Assembly: GCA_032355985.1 (NCBI GenBank)
Contig: JAUKVZ010000003.1
Location: 310,001-374,000 of the forward strand
Reading direction: 5' to 3'
From: Sarcodiotheca gaudichaudii
Lineage: Eukaryota > Rhodophyta > Florideophyceae > Gigartinales > Solieriaceae
DNA length: 64,000 nucleotides
Positions 11,305 to 19,705 of the stretch are shown here, piece after piece. The notes below the pieces were generated by a model. That model worked only from the letters and a program-made list of their open reading frames with translations. It did no database searches and was not told the DNA's origin. The stretch's first letter is position 1. The number at the start of each line of letters is the position of its first letter. A program made the translations under genes and the position numbers.

Positions 11305-12195
11305 TCACGGCCTCAACCAGGCGTCATCCTTCTCGTAGCCGAGCTCTTTGAGCAGGTGTCCTGATTCGGAGTCGAAGAACTCTCGATCCTCGATGGTGAA
11401 CGCTTCCGGCCATTTGAGAGGTGGTCTGCCTCTCGGCCTGCCGACGACATTTGTCGTGTCCGTCGAGCGCGTCAACCGAGCGAGCCAGAGTTGCCATCGA
11501 TGCCTGGCAGGCGCCGGAAGCAGCGGCTGCGTCATGAGCGGGCGTTCCTGCAATATCTCGGAGAGTTGATGCAGGAACTCGTCCGTCTGTGAAACGATCT
11601 GCTCGTACTTGATTGGATGCACGCCCGGCACGCTCATCCAGCTTCGCACATGAAAGGCCCACTCAGCGGGGCGGGACATGCCGTTTTCTTCCTGACGAAG
11701 AAACTCGGTGATCGAGCAATTGGCCGCAGGATCAATGCGTTGCATGAACCTCTGGAGGGAGCACATGACGGCGCGCCCATCTCGATAGCAATAGATCTTG
11801 GTCGCCTTGGCGAGCAGTTCGTCTACGAACGCACGATTCGCCGGATCGATGAGTCGCATGTCCGGCTCGTTGTGGCTCTTGAGCGTCGGACGATCGGCCG
11901 AGCGAAGCACTTTCATCGCGCCGTGGGCGTCGGTCTTCAGCCGACTCGACACGTTGAGTCGATCGAGCGAAAAATACAATCGCTTGTGAGGGTTCTCTCC
12001 GAATCGAGCCCGCGCGCGAAACGTCGGGAACTGCCGACGGATCAGATCCATGAGCAAATGGGTGCCGCTGCGTCGATGCGTGACGACGAGAACGGGGATG
12101 CCGATGGAATCGAGCGACGGTTGGTCGGGCATGGCGGTTGGGAACGTAGCAGCGGCGGGAGCAATGTCAAGAATCACGAATCCGAATGTGATCAC
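11305..12195 (-). CDS. sulfotransferase-domain protein
   Basis: This 296-residue protein resembles PAPS-dependent sulfotransferases. The 5'-phosphosulfate loop is THRRSGTHLL near residues 39-48. The 3'-phosphate region is KIYCYRDGRAVMCSLQRFM, with the family's Arg-Asp-x-Arg pattern. WAFHVRSWM and a C-terminal FFDSESGHLLKELGY segment also fit. The substrate cannot be told; planctomycetes carry many such genes acting on glycans or small metabolites. GTG at 12195 is preceded 8 bases upstream by GGGAGG, which favours it; ATG at 12132 is possible. Confidence 0.8.
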   Translation of the reverse strand: MITFGFVILDIAPAAATFPTAMPDQPSLDSIGIPVLVVTHRRSGTHLLMDLIRRQFPTFRARARFGENPHKRLYFSLDRLNVSSRLKTDAHGAMKVLRSADRPTLKSHNEPDMRLIDPANRAFVDELLAKATKIYCYRDGRAVMCSLQRFMQRIDPAANCSITEFLRQEENGMSRPAEWAFHVRSWMSVPGVHPIKYEQIVSQTDEFLHQLSEILQERPLMTQPLLPAPARHRWQLWLARLTRSTDTTNVVGRPRGRPPLKWPEAFTIEDREFFDSESGHLLKELGYEKDDAWLRP

Positions 12196-12422
12196 ATGGC
12201 GATCCTCCCAGCCGAGCCTCTCCCGGCGTCGATATCGCCTGCGACGACGCCCGGAATCGAGGGCGGGCCAATCGCGTTCCGAACGCCTGTCGGAGGAGGC
12301 GCGGCCTCTCTCTCATCGCCGGATCGAGGCGAGAATCGACTCGCTACACTGCGATTGATCCGGGATCGCCGGTGCGTTTCCGGCGAATTTCGACACCTCG
12401 CTCCATCGGACTTCTGAACCCC

Positions 12423-13862
12423 ATGCCCGAGTCGTCCAGCCCGACGCAAACCATGCTGGCCCCTGTCTTTTCGAGCGTGCTCAAGATGATCGGCAACACG
12501 CCGATGCTCGAGATCACGCACATGGACACCGGCCCCTGCCGCCTCTTCGTCAAACTCGAACTGCTGAACCCGGCAGGTTCGATCAAGGATCGCATCGGGC
12601 TTTCGATGATCGAGACGGCGGAGCGCGAAGGGCTGATCGATCCGAACGCGCAGAACAAGCCGACGATCATCGAAGCGACGGCCGGCAACACAGGCCTCGG
12701 GCTGGCGCTGGTCGCGGGCCAGAAGGGCTACAAGCTGATCGTGGTCGTTCCGGACAAGATGAGTCAGGGAAAGATCCAGAATCTGCGAGCGATGGGCGCC
12801 GAGGTCGTGATGACTCGATCCGATGTCGCCAAGGGACATCCGGATTACTACCAGGAAGTCGCGGCGCGGCTCGCTCAGGAGACGCCCAACTCATTTTTCA
12901 TCAATCAGTTCAGCAATGACGCCAATGCCGCGGCGCACTACCAAACGACGGCGCCTGAGATCGCCGAGCAGGTGCGCATGGCCACGGGCGGCGAGGTGGA
13001 TGCGTTCATCGTCGGCGTCGGCTCCGGCGGCACGCTCAGTGGCGCCGGGCGGAAGCTGAAGGAAATCAATTCGAACTGCCGCGTCATTCTCGCGGATCCG
13101 GAAGGTTCGATCCTCGCGCCGCTGATCAATGAGGGCAAGCAGGTCGAGCCCGGCGCCTGGCTTGTCGAGGGCATGGGTGAGGACTTCGTGCCTGATATCT
13201 GCGATCTGGATCTGGTGGATGAGGCGATCGCCGTGTCGGATCAGGATTCGATGCTGACGGCTCGCGATCTCTTGCGCGATGAAGGCATTCTTGCCGGCTC
13301 AAGCACGGGATGCCTGCTGCACGCGGCGCTTGAGTACTGCCGCGCCCAGAGTGAGTCGAAGAATGTTGTGACATTCGTCTGCGACAGCGGCGCGAAGTAT
13401 CTCTCGAAGATGTTCAACGATTACTGGATGATGGATCAGGGATTCATCCAGCGCGAGGCGACGAATGATCTGCGGGATCTGATCGCGCGTCGGCGTGATC
13501 TTCGCGAGGACTACACGCTCGGCCCGGACGATCCGCTCAATCAGGCGGTCGCGTTGATGAAGTTGTACGACGTCTCGCAGTTTGCGATTGTCGACAAGTC
13601 CAACAGAGTCGTCGGGATCATTGACGAGAGCGACGTGCTGCTGGCGCTTTCGACGGATCGCACGTCGCTGGACAGGCCCGTCTCCGAGATCATGACGAGT
13701 CGCTTGGAGACGGTTTCTCCCTCCGCTCCTGTCGAGAGCCTTATGCCGATCTTTCGCGCTGATCGCGTGGCGATCGTCGTTGATGATGACGGCGTGTTTT
13801 ATGGGCTGATCACCAGGATCGATCTCATCAACTACCTGCGCCGGCAGTTGCCGGACGCGTAG
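12423..13862 (+). CDS. cystathionine beta-synthase with C-terminal CBS pair
   Basis: This 479-residue enzyme has a fold-type II PLP domain followed by two CBS modules (about 350-479). The PLP Lys is in NPAGSIKDR (Lys55), the substrate loop is EATAGNTGLG, and the phosphate-binding loop is GVGSGGTLSG. The architecture is that of cystathionine beta-synthase, which condenses serine or an activated serine with homocysteine, rather than of a CBS-free cysteine synthase. The CBS pair (VSQFAIVDKSNRVVGII and a second copy) may sense adenosyl ligands. Together with the following lyase gene it makes a reverse transsulfuration unit. A TACACT at 12343-12348 could be its -10. Confidence 0.88.
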   Translation: MPESSSPTQTMLAPVFSSVLKMIGNTPMLEITHMDTGPCRLFVKLELLNPAGSIKDRIGLSMIETAEREGLIDPNAQNKPTIIEATAGNTGLGLALVAGQKGYKLIVVVPDKMSQGKIQNLRAMGAEVVMTRSDVAKGHPDYYQEVAARLAQETPNSFFINQFSNDANAAAHYQTTAPEIAEQVRMATGGEVDAFIVGVGSGGTLSGAGRKLKEINSNCRVILADPEGSILAPLINEGKQVEPGAWLVEGMGEDFVPDICDLDLVDEAIAVSDQDSMLTARDLLRDEGILAGSSTGCLLHAALEYCRAQSESKNVVTFVCDSGAKYLSKMFNDYWMMDQGFIQREATNDLRDLIARRRDLREDYTLGPDDPLNQAVALMKLYDVSQFAIVDKSNRVVGIIDESDVLLALSTDRTSLDRPVSEIMTSRLETVSPSAPVESLMPIFRADRVAIVVDDDGVFYGLITRIDLINYLRRQLPDA

Positions 13863-13962
13863 CAATCAGCGAATCGGCGCAAGCGTTTGACGATGGGCGC
13901 CCTACAATCTTCGCCCGCCATCATCCGAGGCGGCCCGGGATGTTTGACGCGACGGAGACGAG

Positions 13963-15150
13963 ATGGATCATCAGCGACTGAAGAATGCGACGAAAGTGGT
14001 GCATGCCGGCCAGGCGCCGGATCCGACGACGGGCGCCGTCATGCCGCCCATCAGTGTGTCGACGACATACGTGCAGGAGTCGCCGGGCGTCCACAAGGGC
14101 TTTGAATATGCGCGGCCGCACAATCCCACGCGCTATGCGCTGGAGCGCATGATCGCCGGACTCGAGAACGCCGGCATCTCTGAAGACGATGATGTGACGA
14201 GCGGCGGATTCGCGTTTGTCTCCGGCCTGGCGTCGATTGCGACGATGCTCGATTTCGTGCCGCACGGCGGGCGGATCGTGGCGATGGATGATCTCTACGG
14301 CGGCACGGGCCGTCTGATCAGGAAGGTGCGCACGCCTTCTCAGGGACTGGATGCGCACTTCGTTGATCTGACAAGTGAATCAGCAATGAAGGATGCGCTG
14401 ACGGCCGACACGAAGATGGTGTGGGTCGAGACGCCGACCAACCCACTGCTGAAGGTCGTTGATCTCAAGAAGATCGCCGAGATCGCGCGGGCGCAGGCGC
14501 CTGATGCGATTCTGTGCTGCGACAGCACTTTTGCGACGCCCATGCTGCAGCGACCGCTCGATCTTGGATTCGATGTCGTCATGCATTCATCGACGAAGTA
14601 TCTCAACGGCCATTCCGACGCCGTCGGCGGTGTGCTGGCGACGAATCGGAAAGATCTGGCTGAGCGGATTCGCTATCACCAGAATGCGGTCGGCGCATCC
14701 ATGGGTCCCTTTGATGCGTATCTCACGCTTCGCGGCGTCAAGACGCTTGATGTGCGCATGAAGCGTCATTGCGAAAGCGCTCAGAAGATCGCGTCATTCC
14801 TCGAAGATCATGCGAAGGTCGAGCGCACGCTGTATCCGGGACTGAAGTCTCATCCGCAGCATGACATCGCCGCGAAACAGATGGCCGGGTTCAGCGGCAT
14901 CATCACGATCTTTCTTAATGGCGGCATTGATGAATCGCGCCGATTCCTGGAGCGCGTGCGCATCTTTGCTCTGGCCGAGTCGCTTGGCGGCGTCGAGTCC
15001 CTGATCGAGCATCCGGCGATCATGACGCATGCGTCCGTGCCGCCGGAGATGCGTGAGCAGCTTGGCATTTCCGACTCGATGATCCGCCTGAGCGTGGGTA
15101 TTGAAGATCCTGAGGATCTGATGGACGCTTTGTCCGAAGCCCTTGCCTAG
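13963..15150 (+). CDS. cystathionine gamma-lyase / gamma-synthase family PLP enzyme
   Basis: This 395-residue enzyme is a Cys/Met-metabolism PLP enzyme. The Schiff-base Lys212 lies in SSTKYLNGHSDAVGG. Other signatures are YARPHNPTRYALE near the start, WVETPTNPLLKVVD, and SLGGVESLIEHPA near the end. Its position downstream of a cystathionine beta-synthase favours cystathionine gamma-lyase, giving cysteine from homocysteine, but the sequence alone does not exclude gamma-synthase. GGAGACGAG precedes the ATG. A TACAAT at about 13902 may be its -10. The ThiD2-ThiE gene starts 7 bases after its stop. Confidence 0.9.
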   Translation: MDHQRLKNATKVVHAGQAPDPTTGAVMPPISVSTTYVQESPGVHKGFEYARPHNPTRYALERMIAGLENAGISEDDDVTSGGFAFVSGLASIATMLDFVPHGGRIVAMDDLYGGTGRLIRKVRTPSQGLDAHFVDLTSESAMKDALTADTKMVWVETPTNPLLKVVDLKKIAEIARAQAPDAILCCDSTFATPMLQRPLDLGFDVVMHSSTKYLNGHSDAVGGVLATNRKDLAERIRYHQNAVGASMGPFDAYLTLRGVKTLDVRMKRHCESAQKIASFLEDHAKVERTLYPGLKSHPQHDIAAKQMAGFSGIITIFLNGGIDESRRFLERVRIFALAESLGGVESLIEHPAIMTHASVPPEMREQLGISDSMIRLSVGIEDPEDLMDALSEALA

Positions 15151-15157
15151 CGTTGTG

Positions 15158-16228
15158 ATGATGTCCAGCCGCGTCCGCATGATCGACGCCAACTTCAACC
15201 GAGCGCGCGAGGCGTTGCGCACGCTCGAGGACATCGCTCGATTTCAGTTTGATGATGCGTCGATGACCGAGGCGTTCAAGTCGCTGAGGCATCGGCTGAC
15301 GCAGGCGGTGCAGTTGATCGTCGACGCCAGCGCCCGGGCGGCGTGGCGCGACACTTCGGGCGATGTCGGCACGCACATTTCGACGGCCTCCGAGGAAAGC
15401 CGCACCAGCCTGCATGAGATCGCAAGCGCCGCGTCTTCTCGACTGAGTGAGTCTCTTCGCGTCATCGAAGAGTGCGCCAAGCTTGAAACCGAAGCCGACG
15501 CGCCGCAGCAGATCGAGCGGATTCGATATGACGCATATGACGCGGCGGCGAAGCTGACGCTCGCTACGGCGCCATTTTCGAAGTCATTTGCCGGCTGGCG
15601 TTTGTGTGTGATCATTTCGGAATCGGCATGCCGCGATGGAGACTGGCGGCGCGCGGCGACAGAAGCCTCAGAGGCCGGCGCCGATTGTTTGCAACTGCGC
15701 GAGAAATCGCTGGACGATTGCACGCTGCTGAAACGAGCGCGGGAGCTCGTGCGCATCGGACGCGATCTAGGCGCGGCCGTCATCATCAATGATCGACCGG
15801 ATATCGCGCTCATCGCAGGCGCGACGGGTGTGCATGTCGGGCCGGAGGATCTGGATGTCGCCTCCATCCGCAAGCTTGGCGGCAATGATCTGATCATCGG
15901 CGTATCGACGAAATCGATCGACCAGGCGATGGACGCACGCATGGCCGGCGCCAACTACTGCGGCGTCGGGGCGATGTTCGCCACGAACACGAAGCCGGGC
16001 ACGAAGGTCTCCGGGCCTGCATATCTGCATGCGTATCTGGAACAGGATCCCACACTGCCGCCGGCGCTTGCGATCGGAGGCATCGAGCCGTCGAACATCG
16101 AACAGTTGCTCGCAGGGGCGAAACGGCCCTTCGGGGTGGCAGTCTGCAGCTGCGTGTGCGGCGTCGAGTCGCCGGGCGATGTGTGCTGCGATCTGCTGGA
16201 GCGCATGCGGCCTGCTGAGCGAGTCTGA
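15158..16228 (+). CDS. thiE: ThiD2-ThiE fusion, thiamine-phosphate synthase
   Basis: This protein of about 356 residues has two parts. The N-terminal 140 residues (MIDANFNRAREALRTLEDIA, SRLSESLRVIEE) match the ThiD2 domain, described as a monofunctional hydroxymethylpyrimidine-phosphate kinase. The C-terminal part is a ThiE TIM barrel with LQLREKSL, IINDRPDIALIAGATGVHVG, the GVGAMFATNTK loop and AIGGI. The fusion would couple HMP-P phosphorylation to condensation with thiazole phosphate. Two adjacent ATGs (15158 and 15161) are possible starts. It lies 7 bases after the cystathionine lyase gene, linking sulfur and thiamine metabolism. Confidence 0.87.
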   Translation: MMSSRVRMIDANFNRAREALRTLEDIARFQFDDASMTEAFKSLRHRLTQAVQLIVDASARAAWRDTSGDVGTHISTASEESRTSLHEIASAASSRLSESLRVIEECAKLETEADAPQQIERIRYDAYDAAAKLTLATAPFSKSFAGWRLCVIISESACRDGDWRRAATEASEAGADCLQLREKSLDDCTLLKRARELVRIGRDLGAAVIINDRPDIALIAGATGVHVGPEDLDVASIRKLGGNDLIIGVSTKSIDQAMDARMAGANYCGVGAMFATNTKPGTKVSGPAYLHAYLEQDPTLPPALAIGGIEPSNIEQLLAGAKRPFGVAVCSCVCGVESPGDVCCDLLERMRPAERV

Positions 16229-16302
16229 CCGCGCGCCGCCCTTGAGGCCGATACACTTGGCGCTTCGATTGAAGCCGCCCTCAGATCACACAGGAATGCA
16301 CC

Positions 16303-17526
16303 ATGCCAGTTGAGTTCAAGGAAGCCACGCTCGACAACGGTCTCAAAATCGTCGGGGAGATCAGTCCGGAAGCCCATACGGCCGCGGCCGGGTTTTTCGT
16401 CAAGACCGGCGCGCGTGATGAAGACGTCAAGGTGATGGGCGTCAGCCACTTCCTTGAGCACATGATGTTCAAAGGCACGGAGCGGCGCACGGCTGACGAT
16501 GTCAATCGCGAGTTCGATGAACTTGGCGCGAACTACAACGCATTCACGACGACTGAGATGACGGCGTTTCACGCCCATGTGCTGCCGGAGCTTTTCCCGC
16601 AGGCCGTGGATCTGCTGGCGGACATCCTTCGTCCTTCACTGCGCCAGGATGACTTTGACACTGAGAAGAATGTGATCCTCGAAGAGATCGCGATGTACAA
16701 GGACAATCCCTTCTGGGTCCTGTACGAGGAAGTCGCGTCGAGGCATTATCGCAATCACGGCCTCGGCTTCCGTGTGCTCGGGCTGAATGAAACGATCACC
16801 GATCTGAAGCGCGATGAGATGCAGGCGTATTTCACGCAGCGCTACTCGGCGGATAACACGGTCCTTGCCGTCGCCGGACACATTGATTTCGATGCGCTGA
16901 TCAGACAGGCGAACGATATCTGCGGCGCATGGAACACAACCGGCGCTTCGCGCAACACAGCCCGCCCGGAAGTCGGCGCCGATACGTTCCAGATGCAGGA
17001 GGCGAATGTCAGCCGCTGCTACAACCTGGCCATGGCTTCCGCCCCGGCTCTTGATGATGATCGTCGCTACGCAGCCATGATGCTCACCAAGGCGCTGGGC
17101 GACCCGGACAACAGCCGCTTCCACTGGGCGCTGATCGAAACGGGCATCGCCGAAGAGGCCGAGGTGCATTACGACGCTCACGATGGCTCCGGCGATTACC
17201 TCGTCTATGCCTCCTGCGCCCCGGAGCGGGCGGATGATGTCTGGGCGATCGTCGAGAAGGAGATCGCCGGCGTCGTCAACGAGATCAGCGAGGATGATCT
17301 GGAGCGCCTGCGCAACAAGCTGGCGACATTCTCGACGCTCTCCGGCGAGCGACCCAACGGGCGCATGCAGCGACTTGGCCGACTGTGGAGCTATCTCGGC
17401 TCGTACATGTCGCTCGAAGAGGAGCTGGAGCAGATCAACAGCGTGAAGCTGGATGACATTCGCGCCGTGTACGAAGCGTTTCCCTTCACGCCGCGAACGT
17501 GCGGGCGCCTGCTGCCGAAGGACTGA
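16303..17526 (+). CDS. M16 family zinc metallopeptidase
   Basis: This 407-residue protein belongs to the insulinase/processing-peptidase family. The inverted zinc motif HFLEH is at 49-53, and the third ligand Glu lies in EKNVILEEIAMYKDNP (about 127-128). The ANYNAFTTTEMTAFH segment is typical. It is the single-chain, roughly 400-residue form that works as a dimer. The C-terminal half retains ERPNGRMQRLGRLW. No signal peptide is evident, so it is probably cytoplasmic. AGGAATGCACC precedes the ATG. Its stop directly abuts the stop of the convergent gene. Confidence 0.92.
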   Translation: MPVEFKEATLDNGLKIVGEISPEAHTAAAGFFVKTGARDEDVKVMGVSHFLEHMMFKGTERRTADDVNREFDELGANYNAFTTTEMTAFHAHVLPELFPQAVDLLADILRPSLRQDDFDTEKNVILEEIAMYKDNPFWVLYEEVASRHYRNHGLGFRVLGLNETITDLKRDEMQAYFTQRYSADNTVLAVAGHIDFDALIRQANDICGAWNTTGASRNTARPEVGADTFQMQEANVSRCYNLAMASAPALDDDRRYAAMMLTKALGDPDNSRFHWALIETGIAEEAEVHYDAHDGSGDYLVYASCAPERADDVWAIVEKEIAGVVNEISEDDLERLRNKLATFSTLSGERPNGRMQRLGRLWSYLGSYMSLEEELEQINSVKLDDIRAVYEAFPFTPRTCGRLLPKD

Positions 17527-18057
17527 TCAGGGAAGGACGAGCTCGCCATCGAGCTCCTTCGCCACCTTGCCGACCATGGTGTGCGCTTCGGCGCGAGCCG
17601 CGGTCTGTGACTTCTTCCACATCTTCGGGATGACGAATGGCAGCGGCACGATCGCCAGCGGCAGGTACCACCACCACGTCGGCCACCAGCCCCACTCGCC
17701 GGGAATGAGCGAATCGGTAATAGGCAGGCCGGGCCAGATCGTCAGCAGTGTGACGATCGCGAAGATCGTGGGCAGCTTGCGCTTCACGCTGGAGGCGAAC
17801 GCAATGTGCACGCCAGCGCCATCGGGCTCAATCGTGCCGACGAGCAGATGATCGAAGGGCTGGCCGAAGGCGTCGAGATTGAATGATCGGCCGTCGGGCC
17901 GCGGCTCGTACCCGGGAAGCCGCCCGCGACGGGATGCCTTACCGAGCTTTTCGAGCGTTTCATCAACGGACAGTCGCGCATGGACGGAGGGCAGCGGCGC
18001 TTTGGGATCGAACTCCTGCGCCGGCGGGGCCTGCTCTGTCTGCTGCTTGTCCGTCAC
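17527..18057 (-). CDS. small membrane protein of unknown function
   Basis: I do not recognise this 176-residue protein. Its first 90 residues are hydrophilic and Pro-rich, with a basic stretch RRGRLPGYEPRPDGR. Two membrane helices follow at about 95-116 (TIFAIVTLLTIWPGLPI) and 124-143 (Trp-rich, WWPTWWWYLPLAIVPLPFVI). A short amphipathic tail ends the protein. The gene converges exactly with the M16 peptidase gene, stop codon against stop codon. It may share a divergent control region with the peroxiredoxin gene on the other side. Confidence 0.68.
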   Translation of the reverse strand: MTDKQQTEQAPPAQEFDPKAPLPSVHARLSVDETLEKLGKASRRGRLPGYEPRPDGRSFNLDAFGQPFDHLLVGTIEPDGAGVHIAFASSVKRKLPTIFAIVTLLTIWPGLPITDSLIPGEWGWWPTWWWYLPLAIVPLPFVIPKMWKKSQTAARAEAHTMVGKVAKELDGELVLP

Positions 18058-18178
18058 GAGTGCGTGGCTCCTGTTGCTGGTCGTGAGTCTAACGAATGGA
18101 GTCCCGCATCAGGCCGGTCATGGACATCCATCGGCGCGAGGCCTACCTTCCGGGACACGGCGAAACCTGGAGAGACCC

Positions 18179-18646
18179 ATGCCCCTGATCGATGTCGGAA
18201 AGAAGGCCCCCGCACTGAACCTGCCTGATCAGGAAGGGCAGAAACATCGCCTCAGCGCCTACCTGGGCAAGCCGATCGTCCTGTATTTCTATCCCAAGGA
18301 TGACACCTCCGGCTGCACGACAGAGGCATGCGAGTTTCGCGACGATCAGACGAAGTTCAAGCGCGCCGGCGCCGTCGTGCTGGGCGTCAGCCCGCAGGAT
18401 GTGAAGAGCAAGTCAAAATTCGCGGACAAACTCGGCCTGAACTTCCCCATCCTCGCTGACGACGAAGCGAAGATCTGCGACAAGTACGGCGTGTGGCAGG
18501 AGAAATCCATGTACGGCAACAAGTACATGGGCGTCGTTCGAACCACGTATCTCATCGGCGCCGATGGCAAAGTGAAACAGCGCTGGGACAAGGTCAAGCC
18601 GAAGGGTCACGCCGAAAACGTGCTCGCCGCCATAAAGGCGCTCTGA
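18179..18646 (+). CDS. bcp: thioredoxin-dependent peroxiredoxin, BCP/PrxQ type
   Basis: This 155-residue peroxiredoxin reduces hydroperoxides. The peroxidatic site is YPKDDTSGCTTEACEFRD, where the first Cys is catalytic and the second, five residues later, is the usual PrxQ resolving Cys. The VRTTYLIGADGKV strand near the end is typical. The length is normal for BCP. ATG 18179 is chosen because GGAGAGAC lies just upstream and the similarity begins there; the frame remains open far upstream but without homology. The RarD-like gene begins about 16 bases downstream. Confidence 0.94.
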   Translation: MPLIDVGKKAPALNLPDQEGQKHRLSAYLGKPIVLYFYPKDDTSGCTTEACEFRDDQTKFKRAGAVVLGVSPQDVKSKSKFADKLGLNFPILADDEAKICDKYGVWQEKSMYGNKYMGVVRTTYLIGADGKVKQRWDKVKPKGHAENVLAAIKAL

Positions 18647-18662
18647 AAGAAAGGCGCTCCCT

Positions 18663-19703
18663 ATCAGCGTCACGCTTCAACAGCCTGCGCCCGCGCCGGC
18701 GCCGAGCCCCGCGCCCGGCGACGCCGAACGTGCGCACGCTGAGCATGAGCGGGCGCAGCAGGTCGTCGGTCTGACGTACGCCTTCGCCGCGTACTTTGTC
18801 TGGGGCTTCTCGCCAATCTTCTTCAAGGCGCTGGGGCATGTGCCGCCGATCGAGGTCCTTGCCCATCGCATGATCTGGTCGATCCTTGTGCTCGCAGCGA
18901 TCGTGACGATCAAGAAGCGCTGGGGCGCCATTCGAACCCTTCTGCGCTCGCCGCGCTCGGTTGGCCTGCTCTGCGGCACGACGCTGCTGATCGCCAACAA
19001 CTGGTATCTGTACATCTGGGCCGTGGTCAACAATCACGTCCTTGAAGCCAGTCTGGGATACTTCATCAGCCCCCTGCTCAATGCGCTGCTTGGCGTGATC
19101 TTTCTCAAGGAACGACTGCGCCCGGTGCAGATCATCAGTCTGCTCATCGCCGCTGTGGGCGTCGCAAGCATGGCGACGGCGGGCGGGCATGCTTCCAAGT
19201 GGATCTGGATCTCACTGGCGCTGCCGTTGAGCTTCGGCTTCTATGTGCTGCTGCGCAAGCGATCGAAGGCGGATGCGATCACCGGTCTGACGATCGAGGT
19301 CACACTGCTGCTTCCTGCCGCGCTGATCTATCTCGCGTACCTATCAAACGTGGGCGAGAATCACTTCCTGAGTGTGTCGCCGGCAACCACCGTGCTGCTG
19401 ATCTGCGCCGGCGCCGTGACGACATTTCCGCTGCTGTGGTTCACCGAGGCGGCGCGGCGACTGCGCATGGTGACGCTTGGCGTGCTGCAGTATCTCGCGC
19501 CGACGGGACAGTTCCTGCTCGGGGCGCTGCTTTATAAGGAAGTGATGACCACGGGGCACATGCTCGCTTTCGCATGCATCTGGACGGCAGTCATTGTGTA
19601 CACATTTGACTCGATCCGGCTCGCCCGGCGCAAGGCGTCGCAGACACGGCACAGACGACCTGTCGCCCAACTCGGTGAAATCGAAGAGGCCGAGGTCCTT
19701 TAG
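18663..19703 (+). CDS. rarD: RarD-like EamA-family transporter, apparent non-canonical start
   Basis: This drug/metabolite transporter superfamily protein has about ten membrane helices. The RarD-type first helix reads TYAFAAYFVWGFSPIFFKAL; further hallmarks are AHRMIWSILVLAAI, NNWYLYIWAVVNNHVLEASL and LGYFISPLLNALLG. The first usable ATG/GTG/TTG in frame (GTG 18840) lies after this essential first helix, and an in-frame TAA at 18633 limits the start to 18636-18840. The best candidate is ATC at 18663, with AAGG 8 bases upstream, giving about 346 residues with an Ala/Pro-rich front. CTG 18771 is an alternative, as is an assembly error. Confidence 0.78.
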   Translation: MSVTLQQPAPAPAPSPAPGDAERAHAEHERAQQVVGLTYAFAAYFVWGFSPIFFKALGHVPPIEVLAHRMIWSILVLAAIVTIKKRWGAIRTLLRSPRSVGLLCGTTLLIANNWYLYIWAVVNNHVLEASLGYFISPLLNALLGVIFLKERLRPVQIISLLIAAVGVASMATAGGHASKWIWISLALPLSFGFYVLLRKRSKADAITGLTIEVTLLLPAALIYLAYLSNVGENHFLSVSPATTVLLICAGAVTTFPLLWFTEAARRLRMVTLGVLQYLAPTGQFLLGALLYKEVMTTGHMLAFACIWTAVIVYTFDSIRLARRKASQTRHRRPVAQLGEIEEAEVL

Positions 19704-19705
19704 CC

